From contig JAIBFA010000052.1 in the NCBI GenBank assembly GCA_019459325.1, positions 1 to 43,336 of the forward strand: a stretch of DNA of 43,336 nt. The letters are read 5' to 3'. The notes beneath the pieces are model-generated. The model was given only the letters and a program-made list of their open reading frames with translations. It was not told the origin of the DNA and ran no database searches. This document shows positions 24,042-31,539 of this stretch, piece after piece. The translations under genes and the position numbers were made by a program. The stretch comes from Thiobacillus sp. GTDB taxonomy: Bacteria; Pseudomonadota; Gammaproteobacteria; Burkholderiales; Thiobacillaceae. Position 1 is the stretch's first letter; each line of letters begins with the position of its first letter.

Positions 24042-24725
24042 ATGGCAAAACTAATCGTCAGTCAAAACGGCGAGATCACCGGAAACCACTTTCTCGACGC
24101 ATCCAGCTTCACGATCGGCAGCGGGCCCGACAATGACCTGTGCCTTAACGTCCAGGGGGTCAGCCGGTTGCATGCCCGCATCACCTCTGTCGGCAACGAT
24201 GACATCCTGGATGACCTGGGCAGCACCAATGGTACGTTGGTGAATGGCCAGTCTGTCACCCGGCACATCCTGCAAAATGACGACGTCATCGAAATTGCCG
24301 ACGTCCAGATTCGCTACCGCAACCATAAAGCCATTGATGGCCCCAGTTTCGACAGAACGATGATCATTCAGGCTTCTGCCATGGAAGGCGATGCGTCTGC
24401 CCAACCGGTTGGCGCTTATGCGTTGGCAACGGCAAAGAACGAGCGCCGCCTCAGGGCAGGCGCCCGTATTGGCTTGATCCGCGTGTTCAGTGGCAGCCCG
24501 TCCAGCAAGGAAATCGAATTGTCCCGGGTGCTGCATACCTTTGGCATACCGGGAAAACAGCTTGCCGTGATCAATGCCCGTCCGCACGGCTATTTCATCA
24601 CCCATGTCGAGGGAAAAAAACCGGCGCGCCTGAATGGAAAATCCATCGGCCTTCAACCACAGCTGCTGACGCCCAATGACGTGATCGAAGTTGGAGCCGA
24701 AAAGCTTCTGTTTCTGCTCAAATAA
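24042..24725 (+). CDS. Tandem FHA-domain protein
   Basis: 227-residue cytoplasmic adaptor likely to bind phosphothreonine made by the adjacent kinase. FHA1 (about 20-90) shows FTIGSGPDNDLCLN, GVSRLHARI (Ser41, His44), DDLGSTNGTLVNG (Asn63) and a final beta strand. The conserved Arg of the GR pair is Ser27 here (GS). FHA2 (about 140-227) is degenerate: VLHTFGIPGKQLAVI, GYFITHVEGKKPARLNGK and TPNDVIEVG keep the fold but lack the SxxH pair. The linker contains SFDRTMIIQAS (102-112). It starts six bases after the phosphatase, forming one operon. Similar FHA partners activate T6SS, but no T6SS gene is visible here. Confidence 0.88.
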   Translation: MAKLIVSQNGEITGNHFLDASSFTIGSGPDNDLCLNVQGVSRLHARITSVGNDDILDDLGSTNGTLVNGQSVTRHILQNDDVIEIADVQIRYRNHKAIDGPSFDRTMIIQASAMEGDASAQPVGAYALATAKNERRLRAGARIGLIRVFSGSPSSKEIELSRVLHTFGIPGKQLAVINARPHGYFITHVEGKKPARLNGKSIGLQPQLLTPNDVIEVGAEKLLFLLK

Positions 24726-24803
24726 GGGATTCCCCGCGGCCAGCCAACCCCGCCCGCCAGCCGCCATTGTGATGCCCCGCCCTCAAGACCTGCCAGCCGG
24801 CCG

Positions 24804-25010
24804 GGCGAAGGCTTCAACGACCGGAAGTGCCAAAGCCACGGTGTCCCTTGCCCACCCATCGGCGTCCATCGCTACGTTCACAAGCTTTACGCGCTCGACA
24901 CCGTGCTGCCGGTTCCACGACCGGCGACCAAGGCCGCCCTGGAAAAGGCGATGCAGGGGCATATCCTGGCGAAGGGGGAGTTGGTGGGGTATTACAAAAA
25001 GAAAAAATAA
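24804..25010 (+). pseudogene. Truncated second copy of the ybhB 3' end
   Basis: An in-frame stretch of 68 codons plus TAA translating to GEGFNDRKCQSHGVPCPPIG and on through HRYVHKLYALDTVLPV to VGYYKKKK. By hand count, 55 of 68 residues equal the end of the intact YbhB-like protein (20668-21138). No start codon or upstream half is present; the preceding bases (24726-24803) show no homology. The divergent codons cluster at the 5' edge, as expected for decay. It lies immediately after the kinase/phosphatase/FHA cassette in the same orientation as the intact copy. Between it and kdpE (25011-25173) I see no gene. Confidence 0.85.
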
Positions 25011-25062
25011 AGGCGTGTGCGGCGCAGTGGTCCGGTTACAAGCGCTCTGAACTGACTGTCTC

Positions 25063-25081
25063 AAAACGGCCAAGGATGGCC
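25063..25081 (-). terminator. Weak terminator candidate for the kdpDE operon
   Basis: On the minus strand, GGCCA-TCCT-TGGCC forms a 5-bp stem followed by GTTTTGAG, about 93 bases past the kdpE stop codon. The stem is short, so this is only a candidate. Confidence 0.3.
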
Positions 25082-25173
25082 AGTCAGGATAGTTGTCGCC
25101 ACAGTCCGTTTCTCAGTTCAAAGGGGTCGCTCGGTCCTGCGCGACAGAGGTGAGCAACTGAAATCCGTTCTAG

Positions 25174-25878
25174 TCACATGTCGGTCACGAGACGATAGCC
25201 CACTCCGGATTCGGTTCGGATGTGGCGCGGCTGGGTCGGGTTCTCCTCCAGCTTGCGGCGCAGGCCCGTCATGTAGACACGCAGGTAGTGGGTGTCCTCG
25301 GCGTGGCTGGGGCCCCAGACTTCGCGCAGCAGCTGCCGGTGGGTGATCACCCGGCCGGCGTTGGCAATGAGCAGAGCGAGCAGCCTGTATTCGATGGGGG
25401 TGAGATGGACCTCTGCGCCGGCCCGGGTGACCTGGCGACGGGCCAGGTCCACCGTGACCTCCCCGAAGGTGACCAGCGGCCCTTCGTTGCCGGCCAAACG
25501 CGTGCGGCGCAGCAGCGCGCGCACGCGTGCCAGCAGCTCCGCCACACCGAAGGGCTTGGTCAGATAGTCGTCCGCCCCGGCGTCGAGGGCCGCTACCTTG
25601 TCGGTCTCGTCGACCCGGGCCGACAGGATGAGGATGGGGATGGCGGACCAGTTGCGCAGGTCGCGCACCACGTCGACGCCGTCCCGGTCCGGCAGGCCGA
25701 GGTCGAGGATGACCAGATCGGGTTTGCGCGTGCCGGTCTCGATCAAGCCCCGTTCTCCGGTGGCGGCATCCGTCACGTGGCAGCCTTCGGCCTCCAGCGC
25801 GGTGCGGACGAAGCGGCGGATCTGCGGCTCGTCCTCGATGACGACCACGGTGGGCGAAGCGGCGTGCGGGGTGTCCAT
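25174..25878 (-). CDS. kdpE: KdpE response regulator
   Basis: 234-residue OmpR-type transcription factor that, once phosphorylated by KdpD, activates the kdp operon. Receiver domain about 8-122: acidic cluster E15-D16-E17, phosphoacceptor D59 (VILDLGLPDRDG), conserved Ser/Lys in ILILSAR and DDYLTKPF. Winged-helix DNA-binding domain about 135-230: LTPIEYRLLALLIANAGRVITHRQLLREVWG and the recognition region HYLRVYMTGLRRKLEE, with C-terminal IRTESGVGYRL. It starts six bases after the kdpD stop. The KdpE type is assigned from position and from the HYLRVYxxxLRxKLE pattern common in KdpE. Confidence 0.95.
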   Translation of the reverse strand: MDTPHAASPTVVVIEDEPQIRRFVRTALEAEGCHVTDAATGERGLIETGTRKPDLVILDLGLPDRDGVDVVRDLRNWSAIPILILSARVDETDKVAALDAGADDYLTKPFGVAELLARVRALLRRTRLAGNEGPLVTFGEVTVDLARRQVTRAGAEVHLTPIEYRLLALLIANAGRVITHRQLLREVWGPSHAEDTHYLRVYMTGLRRKLEENPTQPRHIRTESGVGYRLVTDM

Positions 25879-25884
25879 CAGCGT

Positions 25885-28599
25885 TCAGGTCTCCGGAAGA
25901 ACGACGGGTGGTTCGCCGGCTGGCAGGGTGATGACGAAGCGGGCGCCGCCTTGCAGGCGGTTCTCGCCCCTGACCGTCCCTTTATGTGCCTCAACGATGG
26001 CGCGCACGATGGCAAGGCCGAGGCCGACGCCCGCCACGGCGGACTCGTCCTGGCCGCGGGTGAATTTCTCGAACAGGCTTTCCTCGCGGCCGGGCGGCAA
26101 GCCCGGTCCATTGTCGGACACGGTGATGGTGACGCGATCGCCCTCATTGCGGGCGCCGATCTCGATGCGGCTGCCGGCCGGCGTGTATTTCGCAGCGTTC
26201 TCCAGCAGGTTGCAGAGCACCCGTTCCATCAGCACGCTGTCAAACGCCAGCAGCGGCAGGTCCGCCGGCAGGTCGACAAGCACCTCGTGCCGCGACAGCG
26301 GGATGGCCAGGGTTTGCAGGGAAGCGCCCACCACTTCCTCCAGCGGTTGCCATTCCTGCTTGAGTTGGACATGACCTTCTTGCAGGCGCGCCATGTCCAG
26401 CAGGTTACTCACCAAGGTGCTGGTACGCAGGGACTCGGCACGGATGGCCTGGGCAATCTCGGCCTGCGCTTCAGGCAACGGTGGGCCGGCCAGGGGCAGC
26501 GAGTCGGCCAGACCCGCCAGTACGGTCAGCGGTGTGCGCAGGTCGTGCGAGAGCGCAGACAACAAGCCATTGCGCAGCCGTTCGGACTCCATCCGCACCA
26601 GGGCGTCCTGCGCCACTTCCACGAAATGCACCCGCTCCAGGGCCAGCGCGATCTGGCCGGCCAGGGTTTCCAGCATGCGTGCCTGTTCCGGCAGGAACAG
26701 CAATCGCTTCTGGCTCGGCTCCAAAGCCAGTACACCCCGGGTGCGCATCGGCGCTTTCAGTGGCAAGTAGTACATGGGCGCGCCTGCAAGGCTCTGGGTG
26801 CCCATGCCGGCAGGCTGCTGATGGTCGTAGACCCACTGGGCGATGGCCGGGTCCAGCGGCAGTTCCTTGTGCTCGGGCAGCGGGGAGGTCGTATGCAGTT
26901 TTTCCTGGGCGTCAGGCAGCAGGAAGCAGGCTTTCGCCTGGAACAGGCTTTCCAGATGGTGCCGGGCCGTTTCCACGATCTGCTCCGCCATCAGTGCGCC
27001 AGCCAACTCCTTGCCCAGTTCGTTGAGCGCCCGCGTGCGGCGCTCCCGGTACATGGCGACGCGCGCCTGGTAGCGCAGGTTGGCGGCGAGGGTGCTGATC
27101 GTCAGCGCCACCGCCATCATGATGAAGAAGGTCAGCAGATAACGGGTATCGGCGACGGTGAACGAAAGCCGGGGCGGAACGAAGAAGAAATCGAAGGCCA
27201 GCACGCTGAGAACGGATCCCAGAATGGCCGGCCCCCGCCCGTAACGCGCGGCCACCCAGACCACCCCCACCAGGTAGAACATGATCAGGTTGGCCAGATC
27301 GAAATAAGGCAACACCAGCTTGGCCAGCACGGTGGTCAGGGCGCAGATGCCACCGGCCCAGGCATACCCTTGCAGCTTCCATCCGCGCGCGGGTTCCAGG
27401 TCCAGATCGAGCGGCATGGCGACCACCTTGCCGCCCGGCTCGGCTTCTTCCTCGTGCGCCACCACGTAGACGTCGACGTCTCTTGCAAGGCTGGACAGGC
27501 GATCCGACAGCGGTGCGCGCAGCATCCGCGACAGCCCGGTGCGCATGCTCTTGCCCACCACCAGCTTGGAGACGTTGCGACTGACGGCATAGGCCAGCAG
27601 GGTCTGGGTGTCCTCCTGGCCGGCCAGGGTGGCGGTCTCCGCACCCAGTTCGCGTGCCAGCGCCAGGGTCCTGAGAATCTTGTCGCGGTTAGCCTCGGAC
27701 AGCCGTTGCAGCGCCGGGGTCTCGACGTAGACAGCGATCCAGTCGGCGTGAAGGTCCCCCGCCAGCCGGGCCGCGGCACGCACCAGGCGGTCGCCGCCGG
27801 CGCCCGGGCCGACGCAGACCAGCAGCCTTTCCTTGGCCTGCCAGACATCCCGAATCGCCTGATCGGTGCGGTATTCGCGCATCTGCGCGTCCACCCGGTC
27901 GGCGGTGCGGCGCAGCGCCAGTTCGCGCAATGCGATCAGATTGCCCTTGCGGAAAAAGTTGCGGACGGCGCGCTCGGCCTGTTGGGCGAGGTAGACCTTG
28001 CCTTCCTTCATGCGCTGCAACAGTTCGTCCGGCGTCAGGTCTACCAGGGCGACCTCGTCGGCCTGCTCGAACACCCGGTCCGGCAGGGTCTCGCGCACCT
28101 GGATACCGGTGATCCCGCCGACGATGTCGTTGAGACTTTCCAGGTGCTGCACGTTCACTGTGGTCCAGACGTCGATTCCTGCGGCCAGCAGTTCCTCGAC
28201 GTCCTGCCAGCGTTTGGGATGGCGCGAGCCGGCGACGTTGGAATGCGCCAACTCGTCGACCAGGATCAGCGCCGGCTTGCGGGCAAGCGCCGCGTCGAGG
28301 TCGAACTCGCGCAGCTCACGGCCCTGGTAGGGCACGAGCTTGGGCGGCAGCAACTCCAAGCCTTCCACCAGGCGGGCGGTTTCGGAACGCCCATGCGTCT
28401 CCACCACGCCCACCACCACCTCGCTACCCTGATCGTGCAGCACGCGCGCTGCGCTCAGCATGGCGTAGGTCTTGCCCACCCCGGGGCAGGCGCCGAAGAA
28501 GACCCTCAGCTTGCCCTTCTTCGCACGCTCGGCCTCGGCCCCAATGCGGGCGAGCAGGGCATCCGGGTCAGGGCGGTTGTCGTTGTCCAGGTCCGCCAT
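25885..28599 (-). CDS. kdpD: KdpD osmosensitive K+ sensor histidine kinase
   Basis: 904-residue membrane sensor kinase controlling KdpE. KdpD N-terminal domain (about 28-240) with Walker A-like GACPGVGKT (36-44) and ILVDELAHSN (112-121); universal-stress-like domain (about 255-380); four transmembrane helices of DUF4118 (about 410-505); GAF-like domain (about 525-655); HisKA with phosphoacceptor H685 (ALSHDLRTPL); HATPase with NLLENAAKY, DNGPGLP and GLGLAIV. Length equals that of typical KdpD. The start MADLDNDNRP is one base after the stop of the CorA-like gene (TGAAATG), so translation is probably coupled. Regulation by K+ and by an EIIA-Ntr-like gene nearby is inferred. Confidence 0.95.
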   Translation of the reverse strand: MADLDNDNRPDPDALLARIGAEAERAKKGKLRVFFGACPGVGKTYAMLSAARVLHDQGSEVVVGVVETHGRSETARLVEGLELLPPKLVPYQGRELREFDLDAALARKPALILVDELAHSNVAGSRHPKRWQDVEELLAAGIDVWTTVNVQHLESLNDIVGGITGIQVRETLPDRVFEQADEVALVDLTPDELLQRMKEGKVYLAQQAERAVRNFFRKGNLIALRELALRRTADRVDAQMREYRTDQAIRDVWQAKERLLVCVGPGAGGDRLVRAAARLAGDLHADWIAVYVETPALQRLSEANRDKILRTLALARELGAETATLAGQEDTQTLLAYAVSRNVSKLVVGKSMRTGLSRMLRAPLSDRLSSLARDVDVYVVAHEEEAEPGGKVVAMPLDLDLEPARGWKLQGYAWAGGICALTTVLAKLVLPYFDLANLIMFYLVGVVWVAARYGRGPAILGSVLSVLAFDFFFVPPRLSFTVADTRYLLTFFIMMAVALTISTLAANLRYQARVAMYRERRTRALNELGKELAGALMAEQIVETARHHLESLFQAKACFLLPDAQEKLHTTSPLPEHKELPLDPAIAQWVYDHQQPAGMGTQSLAGAPMYYLPLKAPMRTRGVLALEPSQKRLLFLPEQARMLETLAGQIALALERVHFVEVAQDALVRMESERLRNGLLSALSHDLRTPLTVLAGLADSLPLAGPPLPEAQAEIAQAIRAESLRTSTLVSNLLDMARLQEGHVQLKQEWQPLEEVVGASLQTLAIPLSRHEVLVDLPADLPLLAFDSVLMERVLCNLLENAAKYTPAGSRIEIGARNEGDRVTITVSDNGPGLPPGREESLFEKFTRGQDESAVAGVGLGLAIVRAIVEAHKGTVRGENRLQGGARFVITLPAGEPPVVLPET

Positions 28600-28600
28600 T

Positions 28601-30271
28601 TCAAGCGTCCTCCCGGTGCCAGACGCGCCGCAAGGAAGCGAGTGCTGCGCCCGATCCGACACGCCCCTCGGACAGGGCCTCGAGAAAGTCCGACAGGGGT
28701 TTCGATTTGGCGACGGTGAACAGGGTCAGCACGGAGGCGGCCAGCATGACACCGACGAAGTAAATGAATCTGAGTCCGAGCGACGCATCGGCTTCGGCGA
28801 GCAGGTTCATGCCGAGGAAGCCGGTCACCACCGTGCCGATGAGGCCGAAGGTGGTCACCACGGTGAGCCGCACGACGGTATTGGATTGGCGGCGCTGGGT
28901 ATCGCTGTCCAGGTATTGGCTCATGTCGCGTATTTCTTCCTTGACGTCCCGGTATTTGACATCGTTGCCGAGATAGGTAGTGCAGCGGTGGAACAGTCCC
29001 TGCACTTGGGCACGTTCGGACAACTCGTGGAACCAGTAGCGGTGGGTGAAGCGCAGGAATGCCTCGAAGCTGTCCCGGATGTGCTTCCGAAAGCGCATTT
29101 GCGACTTCGTGCTGCGGATATTCAGTTCGCTGATCGCATCCATCATGCGGTCGGAGAAAACCAGCAGCGCGGCGCGGTGGAAATGGGCAATCAGAAAGAG
29201 CAGCATGAACTGGTGGCGGAACTGGGCCAGGATCCCGTGCACCTCGTTGCGGAAATAGTTCGACTGGGCCTCGCCGACCACCACCAACGTGTTGCCCGTG
29301 CAGATGGCGCGGGTGTTGGGGCCGCTGTCGGTGTCGGTCCAGTAGCGGTCGTCGCAGTAGCGGCTTTCAAATTCCGCCACCGCCGGATCCCGGCGCGGCA
29401 AGGGGTCGCCGGGGCGGAAGGCGTTGATGAGACCGAGGTGGATGAAGTCGTCCGGCGTCAGCTCGCGCGGGTTGTCCAGCGCCAGGTAGGCCATCATCGG
29501 CATGCGATGGTATTCGAGCTGGCGATAGCGTACTTCGGCTTCTTCCCCCTCGTGCTCCAGCACCAGCGGGCGCAGCAAATACGCCCAGTGGGAAGCAAGG
29601 CAGGGAGCGCGATTTTCGTTGACGAAACACAGGAATTTCTCGCGATTTTCCGAATCGGATGCCGCCAGCACTTTTCCGTCCACCCCCAGCCACTCCGAAC
29701 GGTAGGCGTTGTGTACACCCTGGCCGCTCGCGTCCCAGCCCGAGGGGTAGGCGCGTCCGAAGCGGTGCAACAGTTCCAGCGCGGTGTCCCAGGGTAGATC
29801 GTCGGTGTAGATCTCAACCTTGAGGAAGACCACATCGACGTCGAAGAAAAAAACCAGATCGACATGGGACACGTCGAGCAGGATGGGCTTGTCTCCGGGT
29901 TGCAGCGTAATACGCAGGGTGGCGATGTCCCTGCGGCGGAAGACCTGCATCGGGGCGTTACTGTCCGCATGGTCATTGCCGCCCGCACGCGCGCGGCTAT
30001 CACCATAGAGAAAGCGCTGCACATAGGGCAGGAAGCTGACAAATTCCTTGTAATGCCTTTCCCGGGTTTTATCGGGGTCATAGGTGATATTGCATTCGCC
30101 CCTGCTCCAGGGGCTGTCGCCCCGCTCCAGAATGCGCCAGGGCTCCACCCCGGCATCTCCCCCCTGGAATTCGAGCTGCAGAGGCCACAGCAGGATCTGG
30201 CGGAAGTGGCGTATCAGATGAGGGCTGCCCGGCGGCGGCTCGTTTGGGCCGAAGGATGGCTGGTCAGTCAT
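28601..30271 (-). CDS. Large CorA-like putative cation channel
   Basis: 556 residues, much longer than a CorA of about 320. The C terminus has two transmembrane helices (about 466-488, 500-522); the first ends in GFLGMNLLAEADAS, holding the GMN signature (487-489) of CorA Mg2+/divalent cation channels. The cytoplasmic part is long: hydrophilic N terminus; a beta-rich domain with LRITLQPGDKPILLDVSHVDLVFFFDVDVVFLKVEIY; and a helical stalk with the RFTHRYWFHELS region. GMN plus two C-terminal helices establish the family; substrate is unknown. The start is uncertain: ATG 30271 or 30283, neither with a good Shine-Dalgarno sequence. It ends one base before kdpD, suggesting a link between this channel and K+ sensing. 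Confidence 0.82.
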   Translation of the reverse strand: MTDQPSFGPNEPPPGSPHLIRHFRQILLWPLQLEFQGGDAGVEPWRILERGDSPWSRGECNITYDPDKTRERHYKEFVSFLPYVQRFLYGDSRARAGGNDHADSNAPMQVFRRRDIATLRITLQPGDKPILLDVSHVDLVFFFDVDVVFLKVEIYTDDLPWDTALELLHRFGRAYPSGWDASGQGVHNAYRSEWLGVDGKVLAASDSENREKFLCFVNENRAPCLASHWAYLLRPLVLEHEGEEAEVRYRQLEYHRMPMMAYLALDNPRELTPDDFIHLGLINAFRPGDPLPRRDPAVAEFESRYCDDRYWTDTDSGPNTRAICTGNTLVVVGEAQSNYFRNEVHGILAQFRHQFMLLFLIAHFHRAALLVFSDRMMDAISELNIRSTKSQMRFRKHIRDSFEAFLRFTHRYWFHELSERAQVQGLFHRCTTYLGNDVKYRDVKEEIRDMSQYLDSDTQRRQSNTVVRLTVVTTFGLIGTVVTGFLGMNLLAEADASLGLRFIYFVGVMLAASVLTLFTVAKSKPLSDFLEALSEGRVGSGAALASLRRVWHREDA

Positions 30272-30362
30272 GAGGCATGGCATCGCGTTTGAAGCAGGCG
30301 ATCAGATCATGTGATTCGGGAATGCAATCATGGTCAGCGGCAGACATGGACCAAGTGTACTG

Positions 30363-30572
30363 TCATCGTACGTCCTGTGCACGCAGCGATGGGTCACCAA
30401 GCACTTGCTTGCGCATGCGGCGACGGCGCTCCGACTCACACTCACAGGAACAGGTGAACTGACGGCCCCACGCCACCGAGTGACGGGCTTGGTTCACCGC
30501 GTGTTCCTTGCCGCAGACTGGACAAACGTGGACCACCATCTTCCCCTCGCTGTCAAATGGCACGTTCGGCAT
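30363..30572 (-). CDS. Small zinc-finger-like protein
   Basis: 69 residues from ATG 30572, or 58 from ATG 30539. The core MVVHVCPVCGKEHAVNQARH and CSCECESERRRRMRKQ carries two Cys-rich clusters (CPVC and CSCEC) and a very basic C-terminal stretch. The two clusters could hold one zinc, suggesting nucleic-acid binding. The longer start overlaps the end of the preceding gene by about 20 bases; GAGGGGAAG just before ATG 30539 favours the shorter one. It belongs to no family I can name. It sits between the unknown 113-residue protein and the CorA-like gene on the same strand. Confidence 0.6.
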   Translation of the reverse strand: MPNVPFDSEGKMVVHVCPVCGKEHAVNQARHSVAWGRQFTCSCECESERRRRMRKQVLGDPSLRAQDVR

Positions 30573-30894
30573 AGCGAGCGAGATCCGAAGCCGCGCTATG
30601 GGTTTGTGCGGAAACCAGGAACACCTCCCGGCCGTGCGGTGCGCCGACAGCCAGGGCAAGGCCGATGGCGGCGGCCCCGGCTGTGGCCACGGCCAATCTC
30701 AATGGCGCCTGCCAGTCGGCCAGGTAACAAAGCAGGGCCGCGGTTCCAAGGGGACTGGCGGGGAAACTGCCTTGCGCGATCTCGCGACCATCGGTGCGCG
30801 TCGCCACGCGGATGTCTTCCCCGACCAGTGCAATGCCGATGCATACCTTGTCGTTACTCGCGGGGGGTTCTTCTTCCTGACGGGTGATACTCAT
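30553..30894 (-). CDS. Unknown protein with possible RNase H-like fold
   Basis: 113 residues. The pattern CIGIALVGEDIRVATRTDGREIAQG (beta hairpin), PLGTAALLCYLADW (helix), RLAVATAGAAAIGLALAVGAPHG, EVFLVSAQTHSAASDLARYA resembles the N-terminal RNase H-like domain of IS110-type transposases (IG-D-VA..., VA-TAG..., then a V-NP-Q helix), but the catalytic Asp after the first Gly is Ala (GIALVG) and no C-terminal transposase part follows. It could therefore be a domesticated relative or simply an analogous fold. A strong ribosome site, CAGGAGATTGAC, precedes ATG 30894, so it is translated. It stands between the EIIA-Ntr-like gene and the zinc-finger gene. Confidence 0.6.
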   Translation of the reverse strand: MSITRQEEEPPASNDKVCIGIALVGEDIRVATRTDGREIAQGSFPASPLGTAALLCYLADWQAPLRLAVATAGAAAIGLALAVGAPHGREVFLVSAQTHSAASDLARYAERAI

Positions 30895-31011
30895 GTCAAT
30901 CTCCTGATATTGCGATACGTGTCAGCCTAGCGTTCGCCGCATCAAAATGTCGTAAAGATTGGGCGCCGGACCGTTAAGCATCGCTAAAGGACGTGGCGGG
31001 TTGGCAGGGCC

Positions 31012-31539
31012 TCAGACTTGCTGACTCCACGATTCGAACAACTGCTTGACCCCCAGCACGTTGCCGCACTGGTGCAGACTCACCCGAAAGCGGCGGTCGG
31101 AGAACAGCTGCGTGGCGTCGGCCAGAATTCTGAGGTGTTCCTCGTCGGCCTGACTCGGCGCCAGGAGAACCAGAATATCCATTACCGGATTGCCATCCGG
31201 AGCATCGAAAGGGATCGGCGACTTCAGGCGCATATACGCAATCTGCATCCGTTCCAGGTCGTTGAGGCGGGCATGGGGGATGGCGACGCCCTTTCCCAGG
31301 CCTGTGGAACCGACCTGCTCGCGACGCGAGAGGCTTCGGGCCACCCATTCCCGGTGGAGCGCATGCTCACGCTCCATATGCCGACCGATGGCGTCGAACA
31401 ACTCAAGCTTGTTCGAGACAGCGACGTCGAGGCAGATGTTTTCCGGGTAGAGGTGCGTGGCGAGCGTGCCTGATTTGCGCGGCTTGCGCGCGTTGTTGAA
31501 CAGCTTCGGCCTGATCACGGCCAACGGATTCAGATTCAT
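31012..31539 (-). CDS. EIIA-Ntr (PtsN)-like PTS protein
   Basis: 175 residues with a PTS EIIA type-2 domain of the nitrogen-PTS class (about 27-170). The phosphorylatable His is H89 in GLGKGVAIPHARL, the family signature, preceded by SRREQVGSTG. Further marks are SPIPFDAPDGNPVMDILVLLAPSQADEEHLRILADATQLFSD. The first 25 residues are basic and extra to the domain. GGAGACGAGC precedes ATG 31539, so a longer frame from 31590 is rejected. In E. coli, unphosphorylated EIIA-Ntr binds KdpD and raises kdp expression; here an EIIA-Ntr-like gene is inside the kdp cluster, between torF and kdpDE. It is probably a paralogue of a chromosomal ptsN. Confidence 0.9.
   Translation of the reverse strand: MNLNPLAVIRPKLFNNARKPRKSGTLATHLYPENICLDVAVSNKLELFDAIGRHMEREHALHREWVARSLSRREQVGSTGLGKGVAIPHARLNDLERMQIAYMRLKSPIPFDAPDGNPVMDILVLLAPSQADEEHLRILADATQLFSDRRFRVSLHQCGNVLGVKQLFESWSQQV

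Noticed and set aside
21247..24725. Calling this region a type VI secretion locus
   Set aside because: No tss, hcp, vgrG or clpV gene is in the window; only regulator-like genes are present.
25222..28719. A 1165-codon open frame on the plus strand opposite kdpE-kdpD
   Set aside because: It is antisense to two fully motif-confirmed genes; in GC-rich DNA the opposite frame stays open through codon bias. The translation is Gln/His/Arg/Gly-rich with no domain and no ribosome site.
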